A model generated the notes under the pieces. The model searched no databases, had not been told where the DNA came from, and was given only the letters and a program-made list of their open reading frames with translations. DNA of 64,000 nucleotides from Ga0077548 sp035440445 (GTDB lineage Bacteria; Pseudomonadota; Alphaproteobacteria; Rhizobiales; Xanthobacteraceae), in assembly GCA_035440445.1 (NCBI GenBank), contig DAORMJ010000016.1, positions 21,336 through 85,335 on the forward strand, given 5' to 3'. Each line of letters starts with the position of its first letter. The first letter of the stretch is position 1. Positions 7,795 to 15,813 of the stretch are shown here, one piece after another. Made by a program: the position numbers and the translations under genes.

Positions 7795-8089
7795 GACGCA
7801 CCGCCTTCAGTCTCGCGAGAAAATTATCGTTGCAGGCAACCAGGTCACTGGTCGAACGGGCCGCGCGCTCTTCGAGCCATGCGTCTAAATGTTTCGAGGC
7901 GTAGACTACGCGTTTCCCGACCTTGATGTAGGGCGGGCCATCGCCGCGCACGCGCGCTTTTTCGAAAAAGGAGACCGATAGGCCCGTTACGAATGCGACC
8001 TGTTCGGTATTCAGATAGTTCAGACCTTGAGCTGGCTCGTGCGACGATCTCGGCAGTCTCTCGGTCTTTGTCATGTCGTAGAACTTCAT
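7787..8089 (-). CDS. AlpA/excisionase-like helix-turn-helix protein
   Basis: 100 residues. The segment from about 24 to 75 fits the MerR-type helix-turn-helix of AlpA and small excisionases: LNTEQVAFVTGLSVSFFEKA, then a wing with GDGPPYIKVGKRVVY and a closing helix (ASKHLDAWLEERA). Such proteins bind near att sites or the integrase promoter to drive excision or control the integrase gene. Position supports this: it lies 231 bases downstream of the integrase stop on the same strand and overlaps the winged-helix gene. An ATG six codons in (MTKTER) is an alternative start. Confidence 0.8.
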   Translation of the reverse strand: MKFYDMTKTERLPRSSHEPAQGLNYLNTEQVAFVTGLSVSFFEKARVRGDGPPYIKVGKRVVYASKHLDAWLEERAARSTSDLVACNDNFLARLKAVRHG

Positions 8090-8320
8090 AGTAGTGCTCC
8101 CTCATTTAAGAGCGCGACAGACTGGGCATGGATGGCGCATTCGCAATATGATTATTTATTGCGAGTCCAATTTTCGGCACTTTCGTATTTGATTTCCGCG
8201 AGGTAGACCCCTGTGGAAAGCGAAATCGAATGTGCAAAAGGTTTGCACTCGCGACCGAACGCGCGGCTGAATTTCGTCAGCAGCGCGTCCGGTAGGCACC
8301 CTGCAAATGCGTCAGGTATT

Positions 8321-9541
8321 CTACGCCGCAGTATTCAGCGCAGCCCGGATGCGGAGGGCGACGACGTTCGACGCATCTTGTAGCGGCTTGGTCTGCATGT
8401 GCGCGTACCGTTGCGTGGTTACCGCGTGCTTGTGGCCAAGTAGTTTACCGATGACCGGTAGCGACAAGCCGATTTCAACGGCCTTGCTCGCATGAGTGTG
8501 GCGGAGGTCGTGAATGCGTACGCCGTCTAGGCCCGCATGCTTGCGAACTGCTCGCCACGGGCCTTTAAGGTCTGCGCGGGGATTCTTCGACCCCGGGCTC
8601 GCGATAACGAACTCGTTCAGGCGCGTCAGTGAAGCGAGGATTTCGACGGCGGGCTGGTTCAACGCGATTGTTTTCGCGCCCGTCTTGGAATCCGGAAGGC
8701 GGATAACGGCGTTAGCGATATCAACGTCGATCCACCGCAGGTGCAGAATCTCGCGAAGCCGCGCGCCGGTGAACATCAAAAGCCGAATAGCGGCGGCCCC
8801 GTAGGGATCAAGTTTCGAAACCTGACGGTCGCTGCGCGCTCGGTGTTTCGCTTTTGCGCTTTCGTTCAACGTCCAAGGAAAGCCGGTGGCTTCGCCGGTC
8901 CGCAGCGCTTCGCCGAGTCGCGACAGTTCGTCGTCGCTTAAATGCCGCTCGCGCGCGACCTCACGGTACTTTTCGATCCCGCGCGCCGGGTTGTAGCTCG
9001 TCGGAACCATCGAGCGACGCTGCCCGAAAACGTACATTGCGCCCACAACAGCGAGCATGCGGTTGGCCTGATAAGTTACCTCGCGAAGCGAGTAATGCAG
9101 GGCCGCGATGTCGGCAGTCGTCACGGCTGCCGCTTTCCATGCGCCGTATTTGGGGAGCACGAGGCGGGTGAGAATGTCGCGGTAATGATCGCCGGTCGAT
9201 TTCTTCCGTTTCACTTCGACGTGCTGCAAGAGGTATGCGTCGGCGAGTTCGCGCAGGGTAGGGGCAGCGCGGGCCGCCGCTTTCGCCGCACCCGGGTCCA
9301 TGCCGTGTGCGATAGCTGCGCGCAGCCGCAGGGCTTCCTTCCGGGCGGTATCAGGCGTCCACGGCGAGCCGTGCTTGCCTATGGTGTCGAACGTCTGCCG
9401 CCCCGCTACGCGGCTCTTGAGGATATAGGACGCGCCGCCCGCCTGTCGGCGGACGCCGAAGCCTCGGACCTCGGTGTCCCAAAGCGTGGTGCCGGGTTTG
9501 AGGGAGTCCACGACCGTTTTCGTGATCTTCTGTTTAGCCAT
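8321..9541 (-). CDS. P4-type tyrosine integrase (DUF4102 arm-binding domain)
   Basis: 406 residues. The N-terminal DUF4102-type arm-binding domain (1-90, LWDTEVRGFGVRRQ), a SAM-like core-binding domain (95-175) and a C-terminal catalytic domain (200-395) are present. The catalytic set is complete: Arg261 in TGARLREI, Lys286 in DSKTGAK, His344 and Arg347 in HDLRHT, His370 in LLGHKH and the nucleophile Tyr379 in TQRYAHM. It should insert and excise the island at tRNA-Lys. The start lies 145 bases from the right att core, with the putative arm sites 20-38 bases upstream of the start codon, where Int binding could also repress its own promoter. Confidence 0.96.
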   Translation of the reverse strand: MAKQKITKTVVDSLKPGTTLWDTEVRGFGVRRQAGGASYILKSRVAGRQTFDTIGKHGSPWTPDTARKEALRLRAAIAHGMDPGAAKAAARAAPTLRELADAYLLQHVEVKRKKSTGDHYRDILTRLVLPKYGAWKAAAVTTADIAALHYSLREVTYQANRMLAVVGAMYVFGQRRSMVPTSYNPARGIEKYREVARERHLSDDELSRLGEALRTGEATGFPWTLNESAKAKHRARSDRQVSKLDPYGAAAIRLLMFTGARLREILHLRWIDVDIANAVIRLPDSKTGAKTIALNQPAVEILASLTRLNEFVIASPGSKNPRADLKGPWRAVRKHAGLDGVRIHDLRHTHASKAVEIGLSLPVIGKLLGHKHAVTTQRYAHMQTKPLQDASNVVALRIRAALNTAA

Positions 9542-9560
9542 TCTATGTCCCTTCGGGTTG

Positions 9561-9579
9561 TAGCTACCGTTTAGCTACC
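9561..9579. repeat. Paired AGCTACC repeats, putative right integrase arm sites
   Basis: AGCTACC copies begin at 9562 and 9573 (11-base spacing), matching the pair at 1495 and 1506. Both here sit in TAGCTACCG. They lie between the integrase start and the right att core, over the likely integrase promoter. Confidence 0.5.
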
Positions 9580-9686
9580 GCCCGGCGGGAAATGAGGGGC
9601 GGGGGTGTGCAACCCCGTACGGACTAACCCTGTGGAAATGAAAGGCTATCCAACCCCGTCCAAGGCCTTGCCATCAACCCCGTAAA

Positions 9687-9732
9687 ACTTTTAATCAGGG
9701 TGTCGATGGTTCGATCCCATCCGGGCTCACCA
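9687..9732. repeat. attR: 46-bp direct repeat of the tRNA-Lys 3' end
   Basis: Exact copy of 1402-1447, without the 5' half of the tRNA, so not a functional tRNA. Marks the right end of the island, 36 bases from the stop of the next chromosomal gene. Confidence 0.93.
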
Positions 9733-9768
9733 ATTCAATCGAAAGTTCAGAGAATTGGTGGCGATCGT

Positions 9769-10167
9769 TCAAGTAACGCTCGCGATATAGGCGCGCCAGC
9801 CGCCGAAGCGGGAAATGTCTTCGGCACCCTTGATGCCTTCCGCCTCGACGATGAAGCCTTTGGGCGTGGTGCCGTCCGCAAGGCGCGCGGTGCCGATGCC
9901 GAGCGGCGAGGGCACGCCCGCAACGAATGTGCCGAATGCCTCTGCTGAAAGCGCCCATACCTCGGCCTCGATGGCGAAGCCTTCACTCGCTGCCACGCGC
10001 ATCAGGCCCGGGCGTTTCGGCGGGCCGCCTGCAAGCGCATAGAGCCGGTATTCCGGCAAGGTTTTCACCGCACGGACGAGACGCGCGCCGCGCGTCGTGA
10101 GCTCGTGATTGAGCGGCATGCCGGAGAGATGCGCACCCACGACCGCGAGTTCGATTTCCTGAGTCAT
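9769..10167 (-). CDS. Allophanate hydrolase C-terminal-domain protein (stand-alone)
   Basis: 132 residues that match the C-terminal domain usually fused to the amidase in AtzF and DUR1,2, the part that acts on the carboxyl group of allophanate after the amidase step. The NHELTTRGARLV segment and the closing GGWRAYIAS are recognisable. Here the domain is an independent gene 20 bases downstream of the urea carboxylase gene, while the amidase is encoded upstream of the carboxylase. No start or linker remnant suggests recent breakage. The island begins just beyond its stop codon. Likely role: completes allophanate breakdown to ammonia and CO2 together with the amidase. Confidence 0.82.
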   Translation of the reverse strand: MTQEIELAVVGAHLSGMPLNHELTTRGARLVRAVKTLPEYRLYALAGGPPKRPGLMRVAASEGFAIEAEVWALSAEAFGTFVAGVPSPLGIGTARLADGTTPKGFIVEAEGIKGAEDISRFGGWRAYIASVT

Positions 10168-10187
10168 GGGCGACGGCTTCTCTTTCT

Positions 10188-13100
10188 CTAAGCGGCCTTG
10201 ATCGAAAGCAGCGGATCGCCGGGACCGACCTGCTTGCCGGGCTTGCAGAAGATCGCGGAGACTTTGCCGGCCGAGGGTGCGGGCACCGGAAATTCCATCT
10301 TCATCGCTTCCACGATTGCGACCGGAGCGCCAGCTTCGACCGATTGGCCGACTTCGACAAGCAGCTTCCAGATATTGCCGCTGATGTCGCTGGAAATCAG
10401 TTCGCCGTCGATCTCGCCGACTTCGTTCTTCGGTTCGGCAAGGGCCGCCGCGGTCGCGGCGGTTGCTTCCTCGGCCTGCCAGACCGCGACTTCCTTGTTG
10501 AAGGCGATCTGTTGTTGCTCCTTGAAAGCGGCAATGCTCGCGGCATTGTCCTTCAGGAACTTCTCGTGGGCCGCGAGATCGAAGACTTCGTGCTCGATCT
10601 TGATGCTGGCGCGGCCCTCGCGGAACGCGATGCGCTGTTCAGTGAGTTCTTCCTCGCTGACCGGATAGAAGCGCACCTGATCGAAAAACTTCAACAGCCA
10701 CGGCTCGCCGTTCGTAAACGTCGGATTCTGGAGAAACTTGTTCCAGATCGGAAGCGTGCGGCCGATGAGTTGATAGCCGCCGGGCGAATCCATCCCGTAG
10801 ATGCACATATAGACGCCGCCGATGCCGACCGTGCCTTCGGCGGTGAAGGTGCGGGCCGGATTGTATTTGGAAGTGAGCAGACGGTGACGTGGATCGACCG
10901 GCACCGCGCAGGGCGCGCCGAGATAGACGTCGCCGAGCCCAAGCACCATGTAGCTCGTCTTGAAGACGATATCGCGCACCTCATCGCGGGATTGCAGGCC
11001 GTTCAGCCGTTGGATGAAATCGACGTTATTGGGCAGCCAAGGCGCGGTGTCGCGGACCGATTGCCGGTACTTCGCGACCGCGTCGAGTGTAGCCGAATCC
11101 TCGAAAGCCATCGGCAGATGCATGACGCGCGTATCCACCTTCATGGTATCGACGGGCGGCAGGATTTCCTCGATGCCGAGCAGCGTTTCGATGAGTTTGT
11201 GTTGCGTGATGATACGGCTGTCGTAGTTGATCTGGAGCGAGCGCACGCCCGGCGAAAGTTCGAGAATGCCGGCGACCGGATTTTTCTTCAGTTCCTCCAT
11301 CAGCGCATGCACGCGAAAGCGGAAGCGCAGGTCCAGCTCCATCGGACCATATTCGAGGAGAATGTATTTATCGCCAGCTTGCCGGTAGGCGACCGCGGGC
11401 CGCGATCCTTCTGCAGCGAGTTCGGCGAGCACGGTTGCCGAAACCGTCTTGCTCGCTTGCAGCGCGGGCATTTTACGCGGCGGCAGTTCAGCGAGCGGCT
11501 CCAGCGCCGCAATCGCCGCGTCCTGCGCTTTCTCCAGCGCCAGCGCGTCGTCGAATGTCATGGGGACGAAGCGAATGCTGTCGCCGGGCTTGATCTGCCC
11601 GACCTTCCAGAGTTCGCCCTTGGCGATCGTGACCGGACATACGAAGCCGCCGAGGCTCGGCCCGTCGCGCGTGAGGATGACAGGCAGGTCGCCAGTGAAG
11701 TTGACGCTGCCGATCGCATATTCGCAGTCATGCACGTTGGAGGGGTGCAGGCCGGCTTCGCCGCCGTCGCTGCGCGTCCATTCCGGCTTCGGGCCGTTCA
11801 GCCGGATGCCAAGGCGGTTGGAGTTGTAGTGAACCTGATAGGTCGAGGCGAAGAAGGTTTCGATCGCCTTGTAAGTGAAGAAGTCCGGTGCACCGTGCGG
11901 ACCATAGAGACAACCAATTTCCCATTCCTGCACGTCATAAGACGGGATGAGCGCAGCAGGCGTTGCCTTGGGCTCGTACTTTGCAGGCGGCGACTTGCAG
12001 GCCGGAATCTCCGGGTTGCTGATCAGCAACATATCGCCCGCGCGAAGCGTGCGTCCGGCGTGGCCGCCGAATTGACCGAGCGCGAAGGTAGAACGGCTGC
12101 CAAGATAAACCGGCACGTCGAATCCGTTACGGATCGCGAGATAGATGCGGCAGCCGGTTTTGACCCGGCCCATCTTCAGCACCTGGCCGGCCTTGACCTG
12201 AACTGGCTTCCAGAAATCCAAAGGCTGGTCGTCTAGCGTGGCATTGCTCTCGGCACCCGTGAGCGCAATCAGCACGTCGCTATGGAAGCGGAGCGTCGCC
12301 CCCATGATGGTGCATTCGAGACCGGCGGCAAGTTCGTCGTTGCCGACGATCCGGTTCGCGATCCGGAAGGCGTAGTCGTCCATGGGACCGGACGGCGAAA
12401 CGCCGATCGACCAGTAACCGACGCGGCCCGGATAATCCTGAATCGTCGAATAGGTGCCGGGCTCGACCACCTCGATCACCGGCGGCACATAGTGGAAGCG
12501 CGAGAGCGCACTGGTCGATACGTTGCCGGCGGCAAAGTCGGGCCAGGCCACCACCTGCCGCAGGTAATCGACGTTGGTCGCGATGCCCGCGAGCGAAGTC
12601 GCGTTCAGCGCGGCGATCATTTTGGCGATAGCATCGGCGCGGTCGCTGCCATGGACGATGATCTTGGCGATCATCGGGTCGTAATAGGCGGAGACCTCGG
12701 TGCCTGTCGCGACCCAGGTATCGACGCGCGCGTCCGCGGGGAAGACGACTTCGGTCAAGGTGCCGGGTGACGGCTGAAAATTCTTCACCGGATCTTCGGC
12801 ATAAACGCGGACCTCGATCGCGGCACCGTTCGGCTCGTAGTGCTTTGCGAACACCGGCGGCTCGCCAGCCGCGATCCTGATCATCCATTCGACGAGATCG
12901 AGGCCTAGCACGGCTTCAGTGACCGGATGCTCGACCTGCAGGCGGGTATTCACTTCGAGGAAGTAGAACTCGTCGCGCTTGCGGTCGTAGATATATTCGA
13001 TCGTGCCGGCGGAACGGTAGTTGACGGCCTTCGCAAGCTGCTCGGAAGCGGCAAGGAGTTTCGCGCGCGTTTGCGGCGGAAGGTCGGGGGCAGGTGTTTC

Positions 13101-13817
13101 TTCAACGACCTTCTGGTTTCGCCGCTGCAATGAGCAGTCGCGCTCGCCAAGCGCGACGACGTTGCCGTTGCCGTCGCCGAAGATCTGGACTTCGACGTGC
13201 CGGGCGCCATCGACATAGCGCTCCAGAAACACGCCGGTGTCCTTGAAGAAATTCTGCGCCATGCGCTTCACGCCGTCGAAGGCAGCGACAAGCTCTGCTT
13301 CGTCGGCGCAGCGCATCATGCCGATGCCGCCGCCGCCCGCGGTGCTTTTCAGCATCAGCGGAAATCCGATACGGGTTGCCTCGGCCCGCGCTTCGTCGAT
13401 CGAGGAAAGGAGGCCCGTGCCCGGGGTGAGCGGCACGCCCGCCTTCTCTGCGATTTCGCGGGACGTATGCTTCATCCCGAAAGAGCGGATCTGCTCCGGA
13501 GTCGGTCCGACGAATGCGATTCCGGCCTGCTCGCATTCCTCGGCGAACCCCGCGTTCTCCGAGAGAAAGCCGTAACCGGGAATGATCGCTTCAGCCCCGG
13601 ATGCTTTCGCGGCGGCGAGGATCTTGTCGCTGCGCAGATAGGTGTCGGCGGCGCTCGCTCCATCAAGCGGGATCGCAACATCGGCGGCCGTCACGTGCCG
13701 GCTCGCGCGATCGGGGTCCGAATAAACCGCAACGCTCTTGATCCCCATCTTCTTCAAGGTGGCGGCGATGCGAACGGCGATTTCGCCGCGATTGGCGATC
13801 AGAACGGTCTTGAACAC
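10188..13817 (-). CDS. Urea carboxylase (biotin-dependent)
   Basis: 1209 residues, usual for the family. An N-terminal biotin carboxylase (1-450) carries the ATP-grasp block KSTAGGGGIGM and EVNTRLQVEHPVTE. The central urea-specific carboxyltransferase comprises two KipI/KipA-like (AHS) domains (about 455-1100). The C-terminal biotinyl domain has EAMKM with the biotinylated Lys at 1173. It makes allophanate from urea, bicarbonate and ATP in the cytosol. It lies between the amidase and the C-terminal-domain gene, all minus strand. Some close relatives carboxylate guanidine instead; no carboxyguanidine deiminase genes are adjacent, which favours urea but does not prove it. The gap to the upstream gene is 125 bases. 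Confidence 0.93.
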   Translation of the reverse strand: MFKTVLIANRGEIAVRIAATLKKMGIKSVAVYSDPDRASRHVTAADVAIPLDGASAADTYLRSDKILAAAKASGAEAIIPGYGFLSENAGFAEECEQAGIAFVGPTPEQIRSFGMKHTSREIAEKAGVPLTPGTGLLSSIDEARAEATRIGFPLMLKSTAGGGGIGMMRCADEAELVAAFDGVKRMAQNFFKDTGVFLERYVDGARHVEVQIFGDGNGNVVALGERDCSLQRRNQKVVEETPAPDLPPQTRAKLLAASEQLAKAVNYRSAGTIEYIYDRKRDEFYFLEVNTRLQVEHPVTEAVLGLDLVEWMIRIAAGEPPVFAKHYEPNGAAIEVRVYAEDPVKNFQPSPGTLTEVVFPADARVDTWVATGTEVSAYYDPMIAKIIVHGSDRADAIAKMIAALNATSLAGIATNVDYLRQVVAWPDFAAGNVSTSALSRFHYVPPVIEVVEPGTYSTIQDYPGRVGYWSIGVSPSGPMDDYAFRIANRIVGNDELAAGLECTIMGATLRFHSDVLIALTGAESNATLDDQPLDFWKPVQVKAGQVLKMGRVKTGCRIYLAIRNGFDVPVYLGSRSTFALGQFGGHAGRTLRAGDMLLISNPEIPACKSPPAKYEPKATPAALIPSYDVQEWEIGCLYGPHGAPDFFTYKAIETFFASTYQVHYNSNRLGIRLNGPKPEWTRSDGGEAGLHPSNVHDCEYAIGSVNFTGDLPVILTRDGPSLGGFVCPVTIAKGELWKVGQIKPGDSIRFVPMTFDDALALEKAQDAAIAALEPLAELPPRKMPALQASKTVSATVLAELAAEGSRPAVAYRQAGDKYILLEYGPMELDLRFRFRVHALMEELKKNPVAGILELSPGVRSLQINYDSRIITQHKLIETLLGIEEILPPVDTMKVDTRVMHLPMAFEDSATLDAVAKYRQSVRDTAPWLPNNVDFIQRLNGLQSRDEVRDIVFKTSYMVLGLGDVYLGAPCAVPVDPRHRLLTSKYNPARTFTAEGTVGIGGVYMCIYGMDSPGGYQLIGRTLPIWNKFLQNPTFTNGEPWLLKFFDQVRFYPVSEEELTEQRIAFREGRASIKIEHEVFDLAAHEKFLKDNAASIAAFKEQQQIAFNKEVAVWQAEEATAATAAALAEPKNEVGEIDGELISSDISGNIWKLLVEVGQSVEAGAPVAIVEAMKMEFPVPAPSAGKVSAIFCKPGKQVGPGDPLLSIKAA

Positions 13818-13942
13818 GAAATGCAGCCCCCGGAAGTTGCGGTCCCCTGAAGAACTGCAACGCCGATGCCAGACGAAGGCGGGCCCGGTGACGCTGAAAG
13901 CAACGCTATTTTGCTCGCGCGGCGAGCGGCATTGCCTATTCG

Positions 13943-15319
13943 CTAGGCGAACGCAGCCGTTTTGTGCACACGCGCAGCCGATGCACCGAGCGGCAACGCC
14001 GTAGCGAGATGCAGTGCCTTGCCGAGTGAGAGCAGGCTGGGGTCGCCGCCTTCTGGTGCGAGCAGGGTCGCGCCATAGGGCATGCCGCCTGCGCTGATGC
14101 TGGTCGGGATCGCGAGCCCGCAGAGATCGAGCAGGTTCACGAAGTTCGTATAGGTCCCAAGGTTGGAATTGTATTGGATCGGCTCGGCCTCGAGATCGGA
14201 GAGGCGATACACTCGCGGAACGGTCGGCACCAGAAGCGCATCAACGGAAGCCAGCAGCGGCGCGCTCGCGACTTTCAGATCCTGCAATCGATAGAAGGCC
14301 GGAAACGCATCTTTGGTTTTCAGGTTCTCGCCGCCTTCGATGATCTTGCGCGTGATCGGATGCACCGCATCCCCATTCTTCGCGATAAAGCCGCCGACGG
14401 CCGCCGTGCGCTCGGCGACCCACGGGCCTTCGTAGAGAAGCCGCGCGGTCTCGAGCAGCGGGGAGAAATCGAGTTCGACAATCGCGCCGCCTAGCGATTG
14501 GAGCAACCCAATGGAATGCGCGAAGGCCGCCTCCGAATGCTCGTCTCCGAAGAAGTGGCGATCCTGCCCGCGCGGCACGCCGATCGTAAATGCGACCGGC
14601 GCGGGAGCCGGTTCTCCCAGATCGTAGGTGCGCGAATAGGAGTCTCGCTCGTCTCTGCCGGCCATGACGCGCAGTGCTTGCCACGCATCGTCCGGTGTCA
14701 GCGCGAAGATGGAGACGCAATCGAGCGACCTGCAGGCCGGTACTACGCCGGTCGTCGGTAGTAGTCCGAGCGATGGTTTGAGGCCGACAAGATTGTTGAG
14801 ACCCGCCGGCACGCGGCCCGATCCTGCGGTATCCGTCCCGAGTGAAAGCGGCACCAGCCCGGCGGAGACCGAAACCGCCGACCCCGAACTCGATCCGCCG
14901 GGAATAACATCCGCATCAAAAGGGTTCTTCGGGATGCCATAGGGCGACCGCACGCCCACGAGCCCGGTCGCGAACTGGTCGAGATTGGTCTTGCCGATGA
15001 TGATGGCGCCGGCAGACCTCAGCCGCGCTACCACGGTCGCGTCTTCGGCAGGCATATAGGAGTACGCCGGGCAGGCGGCGGTCGTCGGCATTCCCGCGAC
15101 ATCGATGTTGTCTTTGACCGCCACGGGTACGCCAAAAAGCGGGAGGCCGGTCTGGTTGCCGAGCCCGCGAGCTTCCGCGATGGCCTCGGCCTCGTCCCGT
15201 AGGGATATGAACACGGCGGGATCGCCATGCGCTCGAACCCTTGCGTAGGTCTCCGCAACGGTGTGCGCGGGAGATCCGCCGCTGCGATGGTTCTCGAGTA
15301 TCTGGCTTATCGTTCTCAC
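13943..15319 (-). CDS. Allophanate hydrolase, amidase subunit (AtzF N-terminal part)
   Basis: 458-residue amidase-signature enzyme. The Ser-cisSer-Lys triad is clear: Lys69 in VAVKDNI, Ser143 in GGSSSGSA and Ser167 in TAGSGRVPA. It should hydrolyse allophanate made by the urea carboxylase encoded downstream. The frame is open to 15502 upstream, but GTG 15319 with a GGAG six bases before it gives the family N-terminus, so I use it. The C-terminal domain found in 600-residue AtzF proteins is missing and is encoded separately at 9769-10167. First gene of the urea operon. Annotators sometimes call such proteins amidase or GatA; the flanking carboxylase makes allophanate the best guess. Confidence 0.87.
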   Translation of the reverse strand: MRTISQILENHRSGGSPAHTVAETYARVRAHGDPAVFISLRDEAEAIAEARGLGNQTGLPLFGVPVAVKDNIDVAGMPTTAACPAYSYMPAEDATVVARLRSAGAIIIGKTNLDQFATGLVGVRSPYGIPKNPFDADVIPGGSSSGSAVSVSAGLVPLSLGTDTAGSGRVPAGLNNLVGLKPSLGLLPTTGVVPACRSLDCVSIFALTPDDAWQALRVMAGRDERDSYSRTYDLGEPAPAPVAFTIGVPRGQDRHFFGDEHSEAAFAHSIGLLQSLGGAIVELDFSPLLETARLLYEGPWVAERTAAVGGFIAKNGDAVHPITRKIIEGGENLKTKDAFPAFYRLQDLKVASAPLLASVDALLVPTVPRVYRLSDLEAEPIQYNSNLGTYTNFVNLLDLCGLAIPTSISAGGMPYGATLLAPEGGDPSLLSLGKALHLATALPLGASAARVHKTAAFA

Positions 15320-15813
15320 TGTCGGCTCCGGGTGCTTGCGGGCAGGAGGGTATGCGAAAGCTATGCCAGCCAATCCGGTGCGGGAAACCGGAGAACCCGG
15401 TTGTTTCTGGGCGTCCGCAGAGCCCCGGAACGAGCGGTCTGGAACAAGGGGGCTAAGACGCCTTGCCGACATCGTTGCCGACCCCTCCAGCCGAATTCTC
15501 ACGGGATGGCGAATCGGGATGGAACTTCACTATATGGATCGGTGTTTCGCCGCTGCTCTATCCAAATTCAGGATTTAGCTCATAATGAGTGTGGCTAAAG
15601 GGGTTTAGCCGGAAGCAGCAGGGGCAAGCGTGATCCTTCTATGGCTGGTATTGCGCGTATGCGATCACCGAATTGTGTTTCGGCGGTGTGCACGCGCATG
15701 ACCGGATTGCCCGAAATTCACATCGCATTCAGTTCGGAAGGCGCATCACGGGTGCCATGAACGGCCGCGAACGCGAAGAACGCGACCGGAAGGTTTACAA
15801 AGGTAAGACAGAG
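15320..15813. other. 494-base divergent control region between urea operon and glycan locus
   Basis: No gene is supported. It must hold the promoters of the minus-strand urea operon and of the plus-strand decarboxylase gene. A perfect 7-bp hairpin, GGCTAAA-GGGG-TTTAGCC, lies at 15593-15610, and a short dyad CTCAT-A-ATGAG precedes it; either may be an operator. I looked for the CTAGGGTTCC hallmark of the guanidine-I riboswitch on the minus strand upstream of the amidase and did not find it. Confidence 0.45.

Larger units (their letters stand above)
1402..9732. mobile_element. Integrated genomic island at tRNA-Lys (about 8.3 kb)
   Basis: The segment lies between a 46-bp repeat overlapping the 3' end of tRNA-Lys (1402-1447) and its exact copy at 9687-9732. 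A P4-type tyrosine integrase sits next to the right repeat and is transcribed away from it. An AlpA-like small DNA-binding protein lies further in, and the cargo is a patchwork of unrelated genes on both strands with long gene-poor gaps. Paired AGCTACC motifs lie just inside both ends. No conjugation, capsid or packaging gene is visible, so this is a small non-conjugative integrative element or satellite-like island rather than a prophage. Excision has not been shown; one cargo gene looks decayed. Confidence 0.88.

Noticed and set aside
9687..9732. Second tRNA-Lys gene
   Set aside because: Only the 3' half is present; no D-arm or 5' acceptor strand. It is the attR repeat.
1402..9732. Prophage
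   Set aside because: No capsid, tail, portal, terminase or lysis gene is present, only integration and regulatory genes and cargo.
10344..12236. 630-codon open frame on the plus strand opposite urea carboxylase
   Set aside because: Long antisense frames are common in GC-rich coding DNA; the translation is rich in Arg, Ala and Asp without any domain, and urea carboxylase on the other strand is certain.
15320..15480. Possible guanidine-I (ykkC) riboswitch upstream of the amidase
   Set aside because: The minus strand has GC-rich pairing potential, but I could not find the conserved CTAGGGTTCC core or the later GGGA..AAGCCC block. Without a covariance search I do not call it.
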